Below are positions 59,796 through 64,000 of a stretch of DNA of 64,000 nt, one piece after another. Source of the DNA: Muraenolepis orangiensis (Eukaryota > Chordata > Actinopteri > Gadiformes > Muraenolepididae); the NCBI GenBank assembly GCA_027704905.1, contig CM051004.1:9626010-9690009 (forward strand), written 5' to 3'. Under the pieces are notes generated by a model. The model was not told where the DNA came from, searched no databases, and saw only the letters and a list, made by a program, of their open reading frames with translations. Made by a program: the position numbers and the translations under genes. Numbering within the stretch: the first letter of the stretch is position 1; every line of letters starts with the position of its first letter.

Positions 59796-59971
59796 GGAAA
59801 TGGGGAGTAAGCATTCCATTGTACACATTTTTTACGTGAGTAAATTGGTGAAATGATGGTTTATTTTTGCATTTTTATACAGACGTCACATCGTTAAAAA
59901 TATCAGTTGCAACACATAGCAAACCATGTGCATGTCTTTATATCCAACTTGAGTGTGGGAAGAGGGGAAAA

Positions 59972-59973
<2 letters not shown>

Positions 59974-60053
<80 letters not shown>
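59974..60053. repeat. (GT)n microsatellite, about 40 units
   Basis: GT run with one GC interruption, ending TGCGCACCCGCA. Confidence 0.92.
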
Positions 60054-60055
<2 letters not shown>

Positions 60056-60261
60056 ACCCGCATGTTTTTAAATTAAGCTGAATTATATGTAGGTGAGTCA
60101 TGAAGGACACCTGCACTCTGGCTCCCTGCTGAGGCTGTGCTCACCGCAGGGGGTCCGGGGGAGGAGGAGGAGATGCACAGGTACCAACAAACAGCCAGGG
60201 AACAGGCAACGCATGAGACACCTAATAGCAGTGGGCTGGGTTTCTAGAGCTCAGTGTCTCC

Positions 60262-60660
60262 ACGGGAGGGAGAGGAGAGCGAAGAGAGGCAGAGAAGGGT
60301 TGGAGGGACAGAGGGGGAGGAAGGAAGAGAAGAGAGGGAGAGAAGGGTCGGAGGGACAGAGGGGGAGGAAGGAAGAGAAGAGAGGGAGAGGGGGGAGAGA
60401 AGGGTTGGAGGGGGAGAGCAGGAGAGAACGGGAGATCGAAGAGAGAGGGTCGAGAGGGGGGGGGGGGGGGGGGGGCGAAAAGGGTCGAAGGGGGAGAGGG
60501 GGAGAAGAGAGGGAGGGGAGGGAGGAAGAGAGAGGGAGAGGGAGGGAAGGAAGAAAAGTGATGGAGGGAAGAGGGGGAGAAAGGAGGGTGAAAATATATG
60601 GAGAGAGAAGAGAGGGAGGGCGAACGATTGGAGACAGATGAGAGAGAGTGGGTAAGGGAG
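60262..60660. repeat. Polypurine tract with an internal tandem duplication and poly(G)
   Basis: About 400 nt almost purely G and A on the plus strand. A segment of about 54 bp beginning GAAGGGTTGGAGGGACAGAG at about 60294 is repeated at about 60343. A run of about 19 G sits near 60456-60474. Arg/Glu/Gly-rich frames of up to 182 codons cross it and are not believed to be genes. Confidence 0.85.
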
Positions 60661-62129
60661 AGATCTGATCCCTCTAAAAGCCTGTATAGATTATATGAAT
60701 GTTTGATATGATGTACAGGAGCAGATTATCGAGCACAAACAGTTCCACCCCATACCTCATACTGCACTACCACGAATATATACTGAAATGAGCATTTTGT
60801 AGTGATAAACATTTTGTAGTGATACATCTGCAATTTGGCCTGACAAATGTGTATGAAGAGGATATACATTACATTACATTACATTATATTACATATACAC
60901 CCGCAACATGTTCAAGAATGTGCTTGAAAGACTCTAAATGACAATTACATGTCATTGAATTGGTGTAAATGTTAGCTTATAATCTGTTGGCGTCTATAGG
61001 TTACCAATAGTAATGTCATACAGAACATGGATCGGTGTTTAGAGATGATCACCATTATTTGCTGGTATTGCTGCGTTCACTAACTTAAGACACTCTGAAC
61101 TCTGAAATGCAGTATTATACTATCAAAATATTATGGGCAGTGAATAGCAAAAACTACCCAGGGTAGTCAATGTGGAACTAGTGTTTCCGGGCTAGAAATG
61201 AACTGCAATGTAGCCACTTATGTTCAAGAGCTCAAGGATCTTGCGGCTCCAAAAACCTATTATCAGTGTGGTTCCAAACCAAGCCACGCTAATGGTTTTC
61301 TGTGTCTCATTATATATTTATTTATTATTATTTATATATTTGTTTGTATTATTCTTCCGCCTCATTTTCCGTAACTATCTTCTCCATTTTTCGAAGGATC
61401 AACACCAAACCAATATGAAAAAGTCTCCCGTATCTATCAGTTGCCTGGGTCCAGACTAATGAATTGCAATATTATCAAAATCGCAATATCACCAAGTGCA
61501 ATATCCAAATCGCGGGAGCTGCATTTTTTTGAAATATACATTTATAACACTATTATAAATGAAGTACTGTATTGCCCTGGCCTACACATACTATTTTCTC
61601 CAGATATGAGAAAATATGTTTGCTTGGTACAGACCCCAACAAATGTCACATCATGATTTTAATATCTTTTTTTAGTGAAAATGAAAATTGTGATGCAAAC
61701 TAATAGTGAATCATATTGCAGTCGCAATTCTGTCAAAGTAATTGCAATATGATTTTTATTTTTACGATGTCGTTGAAACCTTGTCCAGATCTTTACCTCC
61801 GCCCTCTTCACCAAGTAGATTATTCTGGTCTGGCATCGTGACATGGTACAGTGATTTTTCGCTGTTAAAAAAGCAATTATCCATGAGCACCGGGGGGTGA
61901 CTAACGATTAGCCAATCAGTGCCATGGGCGGATATGTTGGTCTCTCATGATTGGTTAGGGAAAATCCATTCCCCCCCCTCTGTCACAGAATTCATGAGAC
62001 AATGCCAGACTGAAGATGAGAACAACAAGTTGACAATTCTGTCCGTCAGGCTAATATTTTTCAGGACAGTGTGTGTATTTGTTTAGTGCAAACATTGTAT
62101 ACTTTCTCTATATTAATTTGTATAATAGA
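60661..62129. other. Spacer with a GCAATAT-rich patch
   Basis: ACATT units at 60862-60890. Between 61463 and 61760, GCAATAT or its complement occurs at least five times, near both sides of an AT-rich core. This is similar to some old fish DNA transposons, but no terminal repeats could be fixed. No gene recognised. Confidence 0.4.
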
Positions 62130-62275
62130 CGAGTAGACGACAAGACTGAGCACAGAGAGGAGGTAGTCCTGCTGACGCGATGGTGCGAGGATAACAGCCT
62201 TGTACTAAATGTCAGCAAGACTAAGGAGCTCATCTGGGACTTCAGGAGCCACCTGAAGTCCACCCCTCTAGGAGC
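62130..62275 (+). pseudogene. Short LINE reverse transcriptase fragment
   Basis: About 45 codons read TEHREEVVLLTRWCEDNSLV, LNVSKTKELIWDFRSHLKST. This is the stretch just after the F-A-D-D motif of L2-type RT and closely resembles 34950-35040. Both edges are abrupt. It is too short to function. Confidence 0.78.
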
Positions 62276-63150
62276 CTCACATCATGACTGCAGGAGACAA
62301 ATTGAAACATCGCTTAGCGCGGCAGTCCATGTGACGCGTACAATGCAACGCTTATGCTGTTCTTACGGGATTTGGTGTGAGTTAGGGGTTGGTTAGGCTA
62401 GTAGCTGTAGTCCGTGCTCTCCTAGCGAGCGTGATATGCTGTCCACACAATACTACAAAATGTGTGTTCTTCATCATCACACCGTGAAGCATCCTCTCCT
62501 TTATAAAAAACAAGCTGTTTTTCTCCCGTTTTAAGTCGGCTAACAAGCAGCGAGTCTCATTATTGGTCCTCTCTTTCGTAATCCTTTCATTCCCCTGGGC
62601 TGAACATGAAAGTGTGTTTCTATTGGATGGTGTGCATGCTCCCCTGCCCCATGTCAAGGAATCTTTTGATTCTGATTAGCTCTCACTCTTCATCGAATCA
62701 AACAGCCACCTGGAGGCTTTGTGAGAGCCGTGTGTGGTTATCTCTTGAGTGTTCATTGATAAACAAATCTTATGTATATCAAACACATGCTCACTCGACT
62801 CAAGTTTGCATGCATTCCCACATAATTGCATTCCGGCAAAAGTAAAGTGCTAAAATTAAAATACAAAGCTGAGGTAGTGCAATATAAATATGACTAGTAA
62901 CAGGTACACATGTAACATGTACCTGTTTTTATATGAATTAATTAATTAAATAATAATAGATTTATTTAGGTGTCATGCCACACACGTGGCCTATCCCACA
63001 CGGGATTACAAGACACCAATACCAAACACAATACAGTACATTGATACTTACGGTACCATACAAAACAATGCAAAACAAAACTATACATTCCCATTACAAC
63101 AAAACAAATTAATCTATACAGTTCCATCTTTCTTTTAGTCCAAGCTTTTT
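62276..63150. other. Spacer, nothing recognised
   Basis: AT-rich sequence. No supported gene or repeat family. Confidence 0.4.
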
Positions 63151-63442
63151 CTATGAAATGGTTCTATATTCAAACAGCCATCCTAACATATCTATATCCT
63201 GCAAATGGTGGACTTCCCCTGCTCCAATTGTATTAAATAACCTTAGTCTCAGCTCATCATAGTTTTGGCAATACAAAAGTAAATGAATTTGTTTCCCTTA
63301 CAGGGTAGTTCTTATAACCCCAGACCCCTGCTACATAGTCCAGTACAGGACACACGCAAGCCTGGTAAAGTTTAGTGTATGACGAGAAACCAAGGTCTCT
63401 CAGAATCTTGGACTCCGCCAAGAGCTCTGCTTGCTGACTCAT
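63151..63442 (-). pseudogene. C-terminal fragment of a second type of LINE ORF
   Basis: On the minus strand, ILRDLGFSSYTKLYQACVCP and VLDYVAGVWGYKNYP are typical of the region after the RT core in a LINE type different from the L2-like copies here. After a frameshift near 63290, HLLLYCQNYDELRLRLFNTI continues to a stop at 63151-63153. It is a broken fragment; the family was not determined. Confidence 0.65.
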
Positions 63443-64000
63443 TCAAGCAGTAAGTTATAGTAGTTGTAGTTCTAAGTGTCAAGCCACGCTGCACCAATAG
63501 TGGATGCTATGATATGAGTCTCATCACAATAGTGTTATTTTTTACTCTTTAAAGGCTGAATTATGTACAAGGTGTTTATGTTGAATGGGTTAGGGTTACG
63601 GTTTTTAGTGCAAACTCGATGGTTTACAGATGACAGGGTCAAGTCTTGTCTTTGTGTGTTTTATTTCGGGCCCATTGCTTGATCATTTAAGGGCCCTAGC
63701 GATACACATTGCGATTAGCCGGGAATGGGGGCGTCTGTAATCACTAGATTAGAGCCCAAAACACATTATTTGCAAGTGGAATTGAAAGGCCTTTCATCTG
63801 AACGTTTTTCGGTACATGGGCTGCACACCAAGAAGACAGCCTGCTGTTTATTTACAGAAATACATCAGCTCACTGTGTGCTGGAGACTCACTGGAACAGC
63901 GTACACCCCCCCCCCCCCCCTCCGCCAAAATAATAGCACACTGGGCAAGTTTGAACCATTTGAAGTAAACATAAAAAACGTTATATAATGCATGCTTCTC
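63443..64000. other. Spacer, nothing recognised
   Basis: Contains GGGTTAGGGTT at about 63586 and a C-run of about 14 at 63907-63920. No gene seen to the end of the window. Confidence 0.4.

Noticed and set aside
60093..60655. 182- and 133-codon Arg/Glu/Gly-rich ORFs
   Set aside because: They lie in the polypurine tract, composition alone explains them, and they have no domain.

Overview
The window looks like teleost fish nuclear DNA. It has very frequent dinucleotide microsatellites ((CA)n, (GA)n, (AT)n), non-LTR retrotransposons of the L2/CR1/Rex1 kind with fish-style tails, a Rex3-like RTE fragment with a (GATG)n-type tail, compact Ty3/Gypsy elements, hAT transposon remnants with their inverted repeats, and tRNA-derived SINE debris. 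I found no host gene exon, rRNA or genuine tRNA gene that I could defend. The species cannot be told from the sequence.

Layout. 1-610: 3' end of an L2-type LINE. 0.6-5.6 kb: spacer with many simple repeats. 5.6-7.2 kb: 5'-truncated LINE with a damaged reverse transcriptase (RT). 7.2-15.5 kb: spacer with a polypurine block, two perfect hairpins and two long (CT/GA)n tracts. 15.5-16.9 kb: an 833-bp hAT element inserted in a long (CA)n array and coding only for a C-terminal hAT domain. 18.4-21.7 kb: an apparently intact L2-type LINE with a 992-codon endonuclease-RT ORF. 22.5-26.1 kb: two direct repeats resembling LTRs; the second is split by a 2.8-kb hAT element that carries 26 copies of a 60-bp minisatellite. 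31.7-33.7 kb: a 14-bp minisatellite that runs straight into a 45-bp minisatellite of about 41 copies. 34.5-40.6 kb: a three-layer nest, in which a retroposon tail interrupts a young Ty3/Gypsy element that interrupts an L2-type LINE. 43.8-48.5 kb: a second nest, in which a Rex3-like fragment and a deleted Ty3/Gypsy element both sit in an old DNA transposon-like sequence. 48.5-64 kb: spacer with SINE and LINE fragments, microsatellites and a 400-bp polypurine tract.

How the parts relate. The coding capacity I can recognise belongs to mobile elements. The intact LINE keeps its endonuclease and RT catalytic residues. The 35-kb Gypsy element has LTRs identical apart from an 8-bp indel, complete PBS and PPT signals, and a gag-pol frame broken only by one later retroposon, so both insertions look recent. 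The 44-kb Gypsy is older: its LTRs differ at about seven sites, and pol has two frameshifts and two internal deletions. Most boundaries rest on target-site duplications read directly from the sequence. Family names rest on motif recognition and were not checked against a database. I saw no clearly new biological system. The best candidates for novelty are the hAT element that encodes only a dimerisation domain and the hAT-borne minisatellite.
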